DNA of 64,000 nt from a bacterium (lineage in GTDB: Bacteria > Hinthialibacterota > Hinthialibacteria > OLB16), in the NCBI GenBank assembly GCA_022072055.1, contig JAJVIK010000002.1:355615-419614 (forward strand), in the 5' to 3' direction. A program made the translations under genes and the position numbers. This document shows, in pieces, positions 35,964 through 43,964 of the stretch; the first letter of the stretch is position 1, and every line of letters starts with the position of its first letter. Below the pieces are notes generated by a model. That model did no database searches. It worked only from the letters and a program-made list of their open reading frames with translations, and was not told the origin of the DNA.

Positions 35964-37031
35964 TCACTTCTTGAGCGCGAGCTTCCTGGCCGGAGGGGCT
36001 TTTCGCGCGGGTCCGTTCCGCCCGTGCGACAGGGCTTCATTTGGGCCGCTAACCTGAACCCAATGGTTGCCGGCAAGGGAACGGTAGGCCGCCTCGATGG
36101 TCTCCACCGAACCGATCGCGTCCTCGGCGGTAATCAAGAGCGGTTCTTCCTTCCGGATCGCGTGGCAAAAATTTTCGATCTGACGTTTGAACGCCTGGAC
36201 CTTGTCGTAGCCCTTGCCGAAAACGATCCAGTCCGGGCTGGAGGACTGACGGTACTTCGACTCTTTCCATCCCACCCGGATGGTTCCGCGCGAGCCATAA
36301 ATGTCGATATAGCTGTCGAGTTCCTTGTTGAGGCTCCAGGAGAGGTCGATGCTCCCCATGACTCCTTCCACGCTGCGGATGAAAATGCGGACCGTGTCCT
36401 CGACCGCAAGGCCCTGAACACGCTTCCCCTCGACCGCGTGGACCTCGGCCACCGGCCCCAGGAAATAGCGCATGATGTCCACCGAGTGGGTTCCATTGTC
36501 GATCAACACCCCGCCGCCGCTCACCGCCGGGTTCGAGTTCCAGCGGTTGGTCATGTCCACGCGCGCGGTGAAGGCGTTTTCAAAGAGAATGATCTCTCCC
36601 AGGATGCCCGAGGTCACAATGCTCTTGGCGCGGATGACATCCTCCACATAACGGAACTTGGAAGCCATGGTGAGAACCACGCCCGCGCGCTCCGCCGACT
36701 GGACCATCCGCTTCGCGCTGGTCGAGTCCGGACACAGCGGCTTCTCACATAGGACATGAATCCCATGTTCGATAAGACCCAGGCAGATTTCGGCATGGGT
36801 GGAGGGTGGAGTGCACACGATCACCGCATCCACCTTGGCCTTGTCGGCCAGCGCCTCATGGGATCTGAAACTCGCGCAGCCCAAGCCCTCGGCCAATGCC
36901 TTGGCCGCCTCGGGTCGAGTGTCCGCCACCGCCGCGATCCGACCCAGGTCGGTCTGGGAGAAGGCCTGCACATAGGATTGCGCGATTCCTCCCGCGCCGA
37001 TCAATCCGAAATTCAGCTGCTTGCCGTTCAT
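35964..37031 (-). CDS. Gfo/Idh/MocA-family sugar dehydrogenase, WbpB-like
   Basis: A 355-residue NAD-dependent oxidoreductase. It has the Rossmann glycine block FGLIGAGGIAQSYV at the N-terminus, the family's HVLCEKPLC near 93 and the dehydrogenase strand SGGGVLIDNGTHSVDIMRYF near 170, with the active-site His. In WbpB the enzyme oxidises the 3-OH of UDP-N-acetylglucosaminuronate. The start overlaps the aminotransferase stop as ATGA, and GGGGGAAAGAC precedes it. The C-terminus is basic, ending RKLALKK. Confidence 0.88.
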   Translation of the reverse strand: MNGKQLNFGLIGAGGIAQSYVQAFSQTDLGRIAAVADTRPEAAKALAEGLGCASFRSHEALADKAKVDAVIVCTPPSTHAEICLGLIEHGIHVLCEKPLCPDSTSAKRMVQSAERAGVVLTMASKFRYVEDVIRAKSIVTSGILGEIILFENAFTARVDMTNRWNSNPAVSGGGVLIDNGTHSVDIMRYFLGPVAEVHAVEGKRVQGLAVEDTVRIFIRSVEGVMGSIDLSWSLNKELDSYIDIYGSRGTIRVGWKESKYRQSSSPDWIVFGKGYDKVQAFKRQIENFCHAIRKEEPLLITAEDAIGSVETIEAAYRSLAGNHWVQVSGPNEALSHGRNGPARKAPPARKLALKK

Positions 37032-38272
37032 GTCTTTCCCCCAGTCAGTTGTTGAACCGCTTCGCGAATGGAGGCGGCGACATAGTCCACATGGATCTCC
37101 GTGTAGCGCTCGTTCCAGGGGAGCACAATCACTCGTTCGAGGGCCTCGAAGGTCCCCGGAAACCGTTCCGGCGAGTAATCCACCGCCTCCGGAGCGGCGA
37201 GGGTGAACGGCCAACGGCTGTTCCCGAAGGTCCGCTGATCCCGGAAGACGGCGCACTGGAACGCCGGCTTCTGGATGTAGCGCGGCGCGGATGGCACCTC
37301 CCAGCCCTTGAGGGCGTTTCCCAGCGCCGGAGAGCCTCCGGGGATCACCGCTCCATCCACTCGCAGGCAGTACTTCCAGTAGCTGTGAACATCCCCCGGA
37401 CGGACATGCGGGGTCTCGATTCCGGGAAGCCCCTGTAGCCGCTCGGTCATGCGCCGCGCCATGCGGATCCTCTGGCGGACCCCCTCCGCGAGCTTGGCGC
37501 TCTGGGCAAACGCCACCGCGCCGACCACCTCGCTCATCCGGTAGTTGAGCGCGAGAAAGGTGTGATCCGGGTTCGGCTCGCCATACGGCCAAGCTTTGTT
37601 GATGAACAGTTTCATGCGTCGCGCGAGGGCCTCATCGTTGCTGACCACAATCCCCCCCTCGCCGCTGGTGATGTGCTTGCCCTGTTGGAGGCTGAAACAC
37701 CCCACCGCGCCGAAGGTTCCGACTTTCCTCCCGGCGTGCTCGGCATCGAAGGCCTGCGCGCAATCCTCAATCACCGGAATCCCGCGCTTGTTCGCCACCT
37801 CCAGGATGCCGGTCATGTCGCAGGGGTTTCCGAACAAGTGAGTCGCGATGATGGCCTTGGTCCTGCCGGTGATCCGCGCGGCGATGCTCTCGGGGGTGAC
37901 ATTGTAGGTTCGGGGGTCCACATCCGCGAAAACCGGAACCGCCCCTTGATAGAGGATCGGGGAAAGCGCCCCCATGTCGGTGATCGCGGTGGTGATGACC
38001 TCATCCCCGGGTTCGGGGTCCACCGCCGCGAGCGCGCAATGAATGGCGGCGGTGCCCGAGGCGCACGCGGAGGCAAAGCGCGCGCCCACCAGCTCCGCGA
38101 AACGCTGCTCAAAGCCCTTCACGAATTTCCCGCGAACGCTGAACAGCACACCGCTCTCAAGCGCTTCCTGAACCGCTTCGAGCTCCTCGGGTCCGAAACT
38201 CCGTCCCGAAGCCTCCTGGTCGGATGGGAGTTTAACGACTTCTTGAGGTGCAACGGCCGGCTTAGACGTGAT
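37028..38272 (-). CDS. DegT/DnrJ/EryC1/StrS sugar aminotransferase, WbpE-like, probable AUC start
   Basis: PLP-dependent aminotransferase that would add the 3-amino group to a keto-sugar nucleotide. Key blocks are ASGTAAIHCALAA, VIEDCAQAFDAEHAGRKVG and the Schiff-base Lys in SLQQGKHITSGEGG. The normal DegT N-terminus (ESGVLFSVRGKFVKGFE) extends upstream of the first canonical start, GTG at 38149. The frame stays open back to ATC at 38272-38270, seven bases after the strong site AAGGAGGAGG. It would overlap the upstream gene by 11 bases. No ATG, GTG or TTG occurs between that point and 38149. If GTG at 38149 is used, 41 residues are lost. Confidence 0.85.
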   Translation of the reverse strand: MTSKPAVAPQEVVKLPSDQEASGRSFGPEELEAVQEALESGVLFSVRGKFVKGFEQRFAELVGARFASACASGTAAIHCALAAVDPEPGDEVITTAITDMGALSPILYQGAVPVFADVDPRTYNVTPESIAARITGRTKAIIATHLFGNPCDMTGILEVANKRGIPVIEDCAQAFDAEHAGRKVGTFGAVGCFSLQQGKHITSGEGGIVVSNDEALARRMKLFINKAWPYGEPNPDHTFLALNYRMSEVVGAVAFAQSAKLAEGVRQRIRMARRMTERLQGLPGIETPHVRPGDVHSYWKYCLRVDGAVIPGGSPALGNALKGWEVPSAPRYIQKPAFQCAVFRDQRTFGNSRWPFTLAAPEAVDYSPERFPGTFEALERVIVLPWNERYTEIHVDYVAASIREAVQQLTGGKT

Positions 38273-40058
38273 GGTTCCCTCCTCCTTGAATTCGCTCGTT
38301 CCGCTCCACTTGAGGCGACGGTTCAGACTCCCGAATTATCGGCTGAGCGGGGCGAGACCGAAGCCCCAGGCGACGGATGCGGCGCTTCTCGCGCAGGATC
38401 CTCCTGATCAGGCCCAGATGCCCAAGGATGGTCCGCGCGATCTTCATCTTGGAGTGGCCCAGGAGGCGCACTTCCAGCACGGCCGGGAACTCCGCGATCC
38501 TGGAACCGTGCAGGTTCAGCATCGCGATCAGTTCCGCGACCCCCAGGAATCCCCCTTCGCGCAGCGGGATATCCGCCACCGCGCTGCGCCGGTAAACCCG
38601 GAAACAACTCGTGTACGTCGCGAGCTTCTGCGGCAGAATGAGACCGTAGAGCAAGGAGAGACTCTTCGATAGCGCCAACCTCCAGCCGGGCACATTCAGG
38701 ACCCGGCCGAGCGGGTGATAGGGCGAGGCGGTGACCACATCCACATCCTCGGCCAGGAGCGGGAGCATTCCGCGCAATTGATGCGGGTCATAGGTGCAAT
38801 CGCAGTCGATGGAACAGACCACCTCGGTCCTCGCGTTCCTGAGTCCGGTCAGGATTCCCGCCGCCACGCCGAGGTTCTTGGGGTGACGGATCAAGTCGCA
38901 GTCGGCGCGCCCGCCAAAGATTCTTTGAAGGGTTTCCCAGGTCCCATCGGTGCTGCTGTCATCCACGAAGACATAGTGCAGCTCATAGTCCCCCTGGAGC
39001 TCCTCCGCGACACTCCCCAATGTGTTGGCCAGGTACGGCAGCGAGGATTCCTCGTTGTAGCACGGCACAACGAGTGTGACCGGAATACGCTCCTTGGTGG
39101 GGGGTGCCGGGATGCGCTTCCGGCTCGGTTTATCCGGGACCGGGAAGAGCCTCCTGTCCCCGCTCGAATCCTTGAAAACCACCGGCTCGCCGACATCCAC
39201 GCTCGGCAGGCTCAAGTAATCCCCGATCGACATGAAGCGATATCGTCGGAGATACTCCGGGACGAGCAGCGACATCTTCCCCAGATTGCGGTATTGGCGA
39301 ATCCGCTGAAGCAGCGGGGCGGCCTGAATCCGGGGCTGGTCCGGGTCGAGCTCCCAAACATGGAAATACATCACAAAGGGGGCATCGTGCCTGCGACACC
39401 AACGCGCCACCGCGCGGCGCATCAGGAAGTCGGGGATCTGTCGATGGTAGTTTCCGCCCGCGATGGGCAGGCACCATCCTCCGAGGCTCCAAGACGGGAG
39501 CGGGAACTCCCACAGCTCCCGGTTTCCCGCGCGGTGAACATGTGGGAAACGGCGCCAGGGTTCATGCGAATAAGTCCAGAACTGAGGCCGGATGCTCGAA
39601 TCATAGGCGAAGCCCTCCTCGGCGAGGATGTCCAGCGCCCAGAGATCCGTGGGGCGAAACCAGCCTCGCGCGGTTCGATAACCATAGACCTTCTTCCCGG
39701 AGGCCGCCTCGATCGCGTCCCGAGATCGCTTGAGGTCGTTGCGAAACTCCTCCGGGGTCATCTCACGGATGCTGCGGTGGTAATAACCCTTGCTCGCAAT
39801 CTCATGCCCGCGACGAGCCACCTCGCGGACCACCTCCGGGAGCTCATCCGCGATCCAGCCCAGAGCGAAAAAAGTGGCCTTGATCCCGAATTCATCCAAT
39901 AGGTCGAGCGTTTTGCACGTGTTTTCCCCGACTCGGGTCTCGAAGCGGTACCAGTTTTCCCTTGGAATGACCGAACGTAGCGTGCCGACCTGGAAGTAAT
40001 CCTCCAGATGGATGGTCAGAAGGTGGCGAATCTCGGGGGGCTGGAAGCGGGGGGTCAT
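38262..40058 (-). CDS. Polysaccharide deacetylase fused to GT2 glycosyltransferase
   Basis: A 598-residue two-domain protein. Residues about 5-285 form a polysaccharide deacetylase of the exosortase/EPS-associated type with an extra C-terminal DUF3473-like part: HLLTIHLEDYFQVG, GHEIASKGYYHRSIREMT and YHRQIPDF. Residues about 310-560 form a GT2 (DPM1-like) glycosyltransferase: VTLVVPCYNEESSLPYLANT, FVDDSSTDGTWETL, RHPKNLGVAAGILTGLRNA and CSIDCDCTYDP. The start MTPRFQPPE follows AGAAGG. It leads the four-gene surface-sugar operon. The deacetylase His and Asp residues look intact. Product likely an exopolysaccharide or lipid-linked sugar. Confidence 0.88.
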   Translation of the reverse strand: MTPRFQPPEIRHLLTIHLEDYFQVGTLRSVIPRENWYRFETRVGENTCKTLDLLDEFGIKATFFALGWIADELPEVVREVARRGHEIASKGYYHRSIREMTPEEFRNDLKRSRDAIEAASGKKVYGYRTARGWFRPTDLWALDILAEEGFAYDSSIRPQFWTYSHEPWRRFPHVHRAGNRELWEFPLPSWSLGGWCLPIAGGNYHRQIPDFLMRRAVARWCRRHDAPFVMYFHVWELDPDQPRIQAAPLLQRIRQYRNLGKMSLLVPEYLRRYRFMSIGDYLSLPSVDVGEPVVFKDSSGDRRLFPVPDKPSRKRIPAPPTKERIPVTLVVPCYNEESSLPYLANTLGSVAEELQGDYELHYVFVDDSSTDGTWETLQRIFGGRADCDLIRHPKNLGVAAGILTGLRNARTEVVCSIDCDCTYDPHQLRGMLPLLAEDVDVVTASPYHPLGRVLNVPGWRLALSKSLSLLYGLILPQKLATYTSCFRVYRRSAVADIPLREGGFLGVAELIAMLNLHGSRIAEFPAVLEVRLLGHSKMKIARTILGHLGLIRRILREKRRIRRLGLRSRPAQPIIRESEPSPQVERNERIQGGGNHHV

Positions 40059-40372
40059 GGTTGCCTTCTGGGAGCCGGTCAAGCCTCATCGGGTGCAGGA
40101 AACATTCCAGTTCCATTAAACCTCATTTGCTTTGGATATCTCTCCACCTCCCCCCCACAAATGTGGCCTTTCTGACAGGACTCTTGGGGGAGACCTCCCA
40201 TCCACAGTCGTTCCTAGGGGAAAATCTGTTCTCACTGTTGTTCAGATTGGACAAACCTCTTGTCTCTCATGAACCGGGAGAACGCACTCTGAAGAGAATC
40301 GACCGAGGCGCGCGAGTTCTGTTGGAAAAAGTGGGGCTATCATGAGATATTCCCTGAACCTGGAGGCATGGC
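40059..40372. other. Intergenic region upstream of the polysaccharide operon and the cobalamin adenosyltransferase
   Basis: This 314-base divergent gap is AT-richer than its flanks. I see no tRNA, no T-run terminator and no match to the cobalamin (B12-box) riboswitch core. TTGGAA at 40323 followed by GATATT is a weak promoter-like pair for the plus-strand gene. AATCTG and CAGATT form a short inverted repeat near 40230. Confidence 0.4.
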
Positions 40373-40957
40373 ATGCGGATCACGAAGGTGGTCACACGGC
40401 AAGGGGATGATGGAACCACAGGGCTGGTGGGGGGAGGGAATCGTGTCTCCAAGGGGTCTCTCCGGATTGAGGCCTGCGGGACAGTGGATGAGCTCAGCGC
40501 CGCCCTCGGCCTTGCGCGGTCATTGTTGGCGCAAAGATCTGGGGCCGCCGCAAGCGATTGGGAGTCCCGAATCGACGGGGACCTTGCGGAGATTCAGAAT
40601 GTCCTCTTTACCCTGGGGGCGGAGCTGGCCACGCCTGAGCAGGCCCACCGTCCCGGAATGCCACGGATTTCCGAGATGCATATCACCGATCTTGAGGCGC
40701 GTCTCGCCTCGTTCAACGCGGAGCTTCCGCCGCTCGAGGAGTTTGTCCTACCCGGAGGGCCCCCTCCCGTCGCGGCCCTCCATCTCGCCAGAACCATCTG
40801 CCGTCGCGCCGAACGGGTGGCGGTCACCCTGAAGGCCGCTGAGCCGATTGGGGAATGGGTGGTTCCCTTTCTGAACCGGCTCTCGGATCTGCTCTTTGTG
40901 ATGGCTCGTTGGGTGTGCCGCTGCTCGGATGCAATCGAAACCCAGTGGCGGCGCTAG
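40373..40957 (+). CDS. Cob(I)alamin adenosyltransferase, PduO type
   Basis: Makes adenosylcobalamin from cob(I)alamin and ATP. The 194-residue protein begins with the ATP-binding signature MRITKVVTRQGDDGTTGLVG. It has CGTVDELSAALGLAR near 35 and the final helices RTICRRAERVAV and FLNRLSDLLFVMARW, including the Arg and Asn residues that contact corrinoid. No diol dehydratase or other B12-dependent enzyme lies next to it. The organism's use of corrinoid proteins is shown by the MtaA-type operon about 20 kb away. The SAM methyltransferase follows after 24 bases. Confidence 0.92.
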   Translation: MRITKVVTRQGDDGTTGLVGGGNRVSKGSLRIEACGTVDELSAALGLARSLLAQRSGAAASDWESRIDGDLAEIQNVLFTLGAELATPEQAHRPGMPRISEMHITDLEARLASFNAELPPLEEFVLPGGPPPVAALHLARTICRRAERVAVTLKAAEPIGEWVVPFLNRLSDLLFVMARWVCRCSDAIETQWRR

Positions 40958-40981
40958 ACTGACCGTGGACCGGCCGGACAA

Positions 40982-41752
40982 ATGACCTCCGATCCCGATT
41001 CACTTCGCTGTCTGCAAGCCTTCTACACCGCGCACCCCGAAATGGTCTCTTCCCCCTTCGGGGGAGTGAGCGGATATGATTTCGCGCTGCTTGAGCGGAT
41101 CTGGCGGGACCTCGGCCTGAATGAGCCACGCGCGCTTCGCGTGTTGGAGGTGGGATGCGGGCGCGCCTTCTTGCGGGATTATTTCAAGGAACGAGATTGC
41201 GAATACCTTGGAGTGGACCTGATCGCCCCGGAGGGAGACCGGACAGCCATCGTCCTCGCGGAGGCCGGTGCGCTCCCGCTTGCGGACGAGACTTTTGATC
41301 TCCTGATCTGTATCGAAGCTTACGAACATTTTTCCGGACCGGAGCGAGCCGCGCTCGAGTTCCAACGGGTTCTCGCGCCGGGAGGAAACCTTTTCCTATC
41401 GACCCCGAATTACGGAAACGTGGCCGGCCTGGTGAAGCGATGGATGGAACGGTTCGGGGGATACGATCAAAACACTTGGGCGCCCTTCGGGGGCTGGACC
41501 CCCCAGGCGCATGAGCACTTTGTGACCCATTCCTCGGTTCTACGGACCTTCCACTCCGCGGGCTTCCGTAAAGGGAAACGGCTGGGGTGCGAGACCGATC
41601 TCCACCTGGGGCTGTGCCCCTGGGCCGCGCTACCCGGGTTTCCCGAAAGGCTGTTGTTTCCACTGCAACGAGCCTTCCCTGTCCTTCGGCGGTGGCTCGC
41701 GCGCCGAATCCCGACACTCTCCCTCCACCAGTTTTGGCGGTGGGAAAAATAG
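40982..41752 (+). CDS. Class I SAM-dependent methyltransferase (methyltransf_11 type)
   Basis: A 256-residue methyltransferase with the SAM motif LRVLEVGCGRAFLRDYF near residue 52, ADETFDLLICIEAYEHF near 100 and LAPGGNLFLSTPNYG near 130. It is of the small-molecule branch. Substrate unknown. It may form a transcription unit with the adenosyltransferase upstream. Confidence 0.85.
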   Translation: MTSDPDSLRCLQAFYTAHPEMVSSPFGGVSGYDFALLERIWRDLGLNEPRALRVLEVGCGRAFLRDYFKERDCEYLGVDLIAPEGDRTAIVLAEAGALPLADETFDLLICIEAYEHFSGPERAALEFQRVLAPGGNLFLSTPNYGNVAGLVKRWMERFGGYDQNTWAPFGGWTPQAHEHFVTHSSVLRTFHSAGFRKGKRLGCETDLHLGLCPWAALPGFPERLLFPLQRAFPVLRRWLARRIPTLSLHQFWRWEK

Positions 41753-41808
41753 GGGCGCGAGAATGCCGAGGCCGACCGGGGTCAGAAGGCGGAATTCCAC
41801 TTGATATA

Positions 41809-41817
41809 TGGTATTAT
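41809..41817 (+). promoter_or_regulatory. Extended -10 promoter for the sigma-54 regulator gene
   Basis: TGGTATTAT (TGn then TATTAT at 41812-41817) is an extended -10 element in a locally AT-rich stretch, about 25 bases upstream of the ATG. No good -35 hexamer is visible. AGGAG for the start lies in the short leader. Confidence 0.45.
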
Positions 41818-41841
41818 GGTACTCCTTTCGAGGAGATGCCG

Positions 41842-43254
41842 ATGTCCAATGTCCTGATTATTGATGATGACTATCAGGTAACCGGCATGCTGGCCAGAAA
41901 GGTCAAGGACCTCGGTCATCAGGTGGACCATGCCACAACGCTCCAGGATGGGCTTGCGAAGGTCGCGATGTCCCTCGTGGATGTGGTCCTGCTGGATGTG
42001 GTTCTGCCGGATGGCAGCGGGCTCGACATCCTCCCAAGGCTCCGAACCGCCTCGGGGGAGCCGGAGGTGATTGTCTTCACCGGGGCGGGGGATCCGGAAG
42101 GGGCCGAACGCGCGATCCTACATGGGGCATGGGATTACATCGAGAAGGGCTCTCCGCTCGAGTCCATGATTTCGACCCTCTCCCGGGCGCTTGAGTACCG
42201 CAAGCGCAGAGAGGTCCAAGCCCTCCCCGCCTCCTTCAAGCGCGATGGAATCATCGGGGAGAGCCTGCAGCTGCGGAAATCTCTGGAACTCACCGCGCGC
42301 GCCTCCGAATCCGGCGCCAATGTCCTGATCACCGGAGAAACCGGAACGGGGAAGGAGCTCTTTGCCTGGTGTGTTCATGAAAACAGCCCGCGCGCGGCCG
42401 GGAACTTTGTGGTGGTGGATTGCGCCGCGCTGCCGGAAAGCATTGTGGAGAGTGTCCTGTTCGGGCATGTGCGCGGGGCCTTCACCGGCGCGGACAAGGA
42501 CCGGGAAGGGCTGATCTTGCAAGCGGATGGAGGCGCCCTCTTCCTGGATGAGGTCGGGGAGCTTCCACTATCCCTGCAAAAGGCCTTCCTGCGCGTGCTC
42601 CAGGCCCATCGGTTTCGTCCCGTTGGAGCGGAGCGCGAGGTCGAAAGCCATTTTCAACTGATCGCGGCCACAAACCGGGACCTAGATGAACTGGTCGAGG
42701 TCGGCCATTTCCGCAAGGACCTTCTCTTCCGACTCCGGACCACGGTCATTCATCTCCCACCCCTGCGCGATCGACCGGAGGATATCGAGGGCCTCTCACG
42801 CCACTACCTCCGCCAAATCTGCGACCGTCGCGGAATCCCGAGTAAGGCCATCGGGGATGACTTCCTCGCGGCTCTCCTCACCTATCTCTGGCCAGGCAAT
42901 GTTCGTGAGCTCATCGCGGTGTTGGAACGATCCCTGATCGTTTCAGAGGCCGCCCAAACGCTCCACTTCCAGCATCTCCCGCAGAGCCTGCGAATCTGTA
43001 TCCGCAAGTCCACAATCCGGCAGCCCTTGAACGGACAAATCACCGACCTCCCAACGGCCCCTCCAGCTCCCCACTTTCCGACCTGGGAGCAGGTTCGCTG
43101 CGAATGCGAGGGGCGGTACCTTCGGGACCTGCTCTCCTTCTGCGAGGGGGACATCCAAAGGGCCTGCCGCGCTTCCGCGATCTCGCGCTCGCGCCTCTAT
43201 GCCCTTTTCAGGAAGCACGCTCTGCTCCCGCGACGGACTGTTTCCACCCGGTAA
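41842..43254 (+). CDS. Sigma-54-dependent response regulator (NtrC family)
   Basis: A 470-residue regulator that activates sigma-54 RNA polymerase. The receiver domain (1-120) has Asp52 as phosphorylation site (LLDVVLPDGSG) after the acidic pair in LIIDDD. The AAA+ domain (about 140-375) has Walker A in ITGETGTGKELF, the sigma-54 contact loop VRGAFTGAD and a Walker B ALFLDEVGELP. The C-terminal Fis-type helix-turn-helix reads FCEGDIQRACRASAISRSRLYALF. ATG at 41842 follows AGGAG by six bases. It lies directly upstream of a candidate sigma-54 promoter and the chemotaxis island, but its target genes are not shown by sequence alone. Confidence 0.93.
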   Translation: MSNVLIIDDDYQVTGMLARKVKDLGHQVDHATTLQDGLAKVAMSLVDVVLLDVVLPDGSGLDILPRLRTASGEPEVIVFTGAGDPEGAERAILHGAWDYIEKGSPLESMISTLSRALEYRKRREVQALPASFKRDGIIGESLQLRKSLELTARASESGANVLITGETGTGKELFAWCVHENSPRAAGNFVVVDCAALPESIVESVLFGHVRGAFTGADKDREGLILQADGGALFLDEVGELPLSLQKAFLRVLQAHRFRPVGAEREVESHFQLIAATNRDLDELVEVGHFRKDLLFRLRTTVIHLPPLRDRPEDIEGLSRHYLRQICDRRGIPSKAIGDDFLAALLTYLWPGNVRELIAVLERSLIVSEAAQTLHFQHLPQSLRICIRKSTIRQPLNGQITDLPTAPPAPHFPTWEQVRCECEGRYLRDLLSFCEGDIQRACRASAISRSRLYALFRKHALLPRRTVSTR

Positions 43255-43420
43255 CTGACTCCAGTCTGTCCACTTTTCAGGACTCAGTCCCATCGGCTGG
43301 AAGAGAATCTCATTTTCAGCATTCATGCAGGTTGTATTGAATCTACCTTCAATCATCGACTTGCCATTTATCAGCGTTTTAATGCAATAGCATCTCGCAC
43401 TAGATTCGCTTTGGATGCTC

Positions 43421-43434
43421 GGCATCCCATTTGC
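43421..43434 (+). promoter_or_regulatory. Candidate sigma-54 (-24/-12) promoter
   Basis: CGGCATCCCATTTGC has the invariant GG (43421-43422), ten spacer bases and GC (43433-43434), close to the TGGCAC-N5-TTGC consensus. It lies between the sigma-54 activator gene and the receiver-like gene that begins the chemotaxis cluster. The predicted leader would be only a few bases. Confidence 0.3.
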
Positions 43435-43450
43435 GTATTGCGAGCGCGCC

Positions 43451-43924
43451 ATGAGCGCAACGCTGAACCGGACCGCGAATCCGATCCTTCTTTATGTCCC
43501 TGATCAGTGCTCAGGAGCCGGGGAGTTGGAGGCGGTGACCCGCTCCGTGGCGCCCCCCCGCAAACTCTGGGTCTCCCGCACTCTCGACGACCTCCGCGCG
43601 CGGCTGTTGGAGCGTGTTCCGATCCCGGAGGTGGCGATCCTGATGGTCCCGACGACCGAACACCTGGATGCCATCCTCTCGTTGCGTGACCCCCTCCTCG
43701 CCACTCGCGTGATCCTGGTCCTCTTTGAGGATGGCAAAGACGCCATTGCCAAGGCTCATTCGCTTCGGCCCAGGTTCGTCAGCACCATCGAGGGGGGCTT
43801 CCTCGCAGTGGCGGAGGTCCTTTCTCGGCTGATCCACGGTGCTGAAGGGGGGCGAAGCATCCCCGATGGCCCAAGGCATCGATTCAACGCGCGCGAACAG
43901 GCGGCGTGCCCCATCGGCTCGTGA
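43451..43924 (+). CDS. Small receiver-like protein of unknown function
   Basis: A 157-residue protein with no signal peptide. The alternating hydrophobic strands NPILLYVPDQ, VAILMVPTTEHLDAILSL, TRVILVLFEDGKDAI and PRFVSTIEGGFLAVAEVL mimic a CheY-type fold, but there is no phosphoacceptor Asp followed by a Lys in a VL-K-P motif. It could be a degenerate receiver. Start MSATLNR is preferred over an ATG twelve codons earlier. The end overlaps nothing, and cheA begins 40 bases on. Confidence 0.55.
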   Translation: MSATLNRTANPILLYVPDQCSGAGELEAVTRSVAPPRKLWVSRTLDDLRARLLERVPIPEVAILMVPTTEHLDAILSLRDPLLATRVILVLFEDGKDAIAKAHSLRPRFVSTIEGGFLAVAEVLSRLIHGAEGGRSIPDGPRHRFNAREQAACPIGS

Positions 43925-43964
43925 CGTGAGGTTCCGCGAAGGCTCGAACGGAAAGACTGGGACT

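Noticed and set aside
37032-37592. Long N-terminal extension of the sugar dehydrogenase
   Set aside because: The 187 residues overlap the aminotransferase gene in another frame, are Arg/Gly-rich and show no motif. The glycine block follows ATG at 37031.
40059-40372. Cobalamin riboswitch upstream of the adenosyltransferase
   Set aside because: No B12-box core or the usual stem pattern found by eye; a covariance-model search would settle it.
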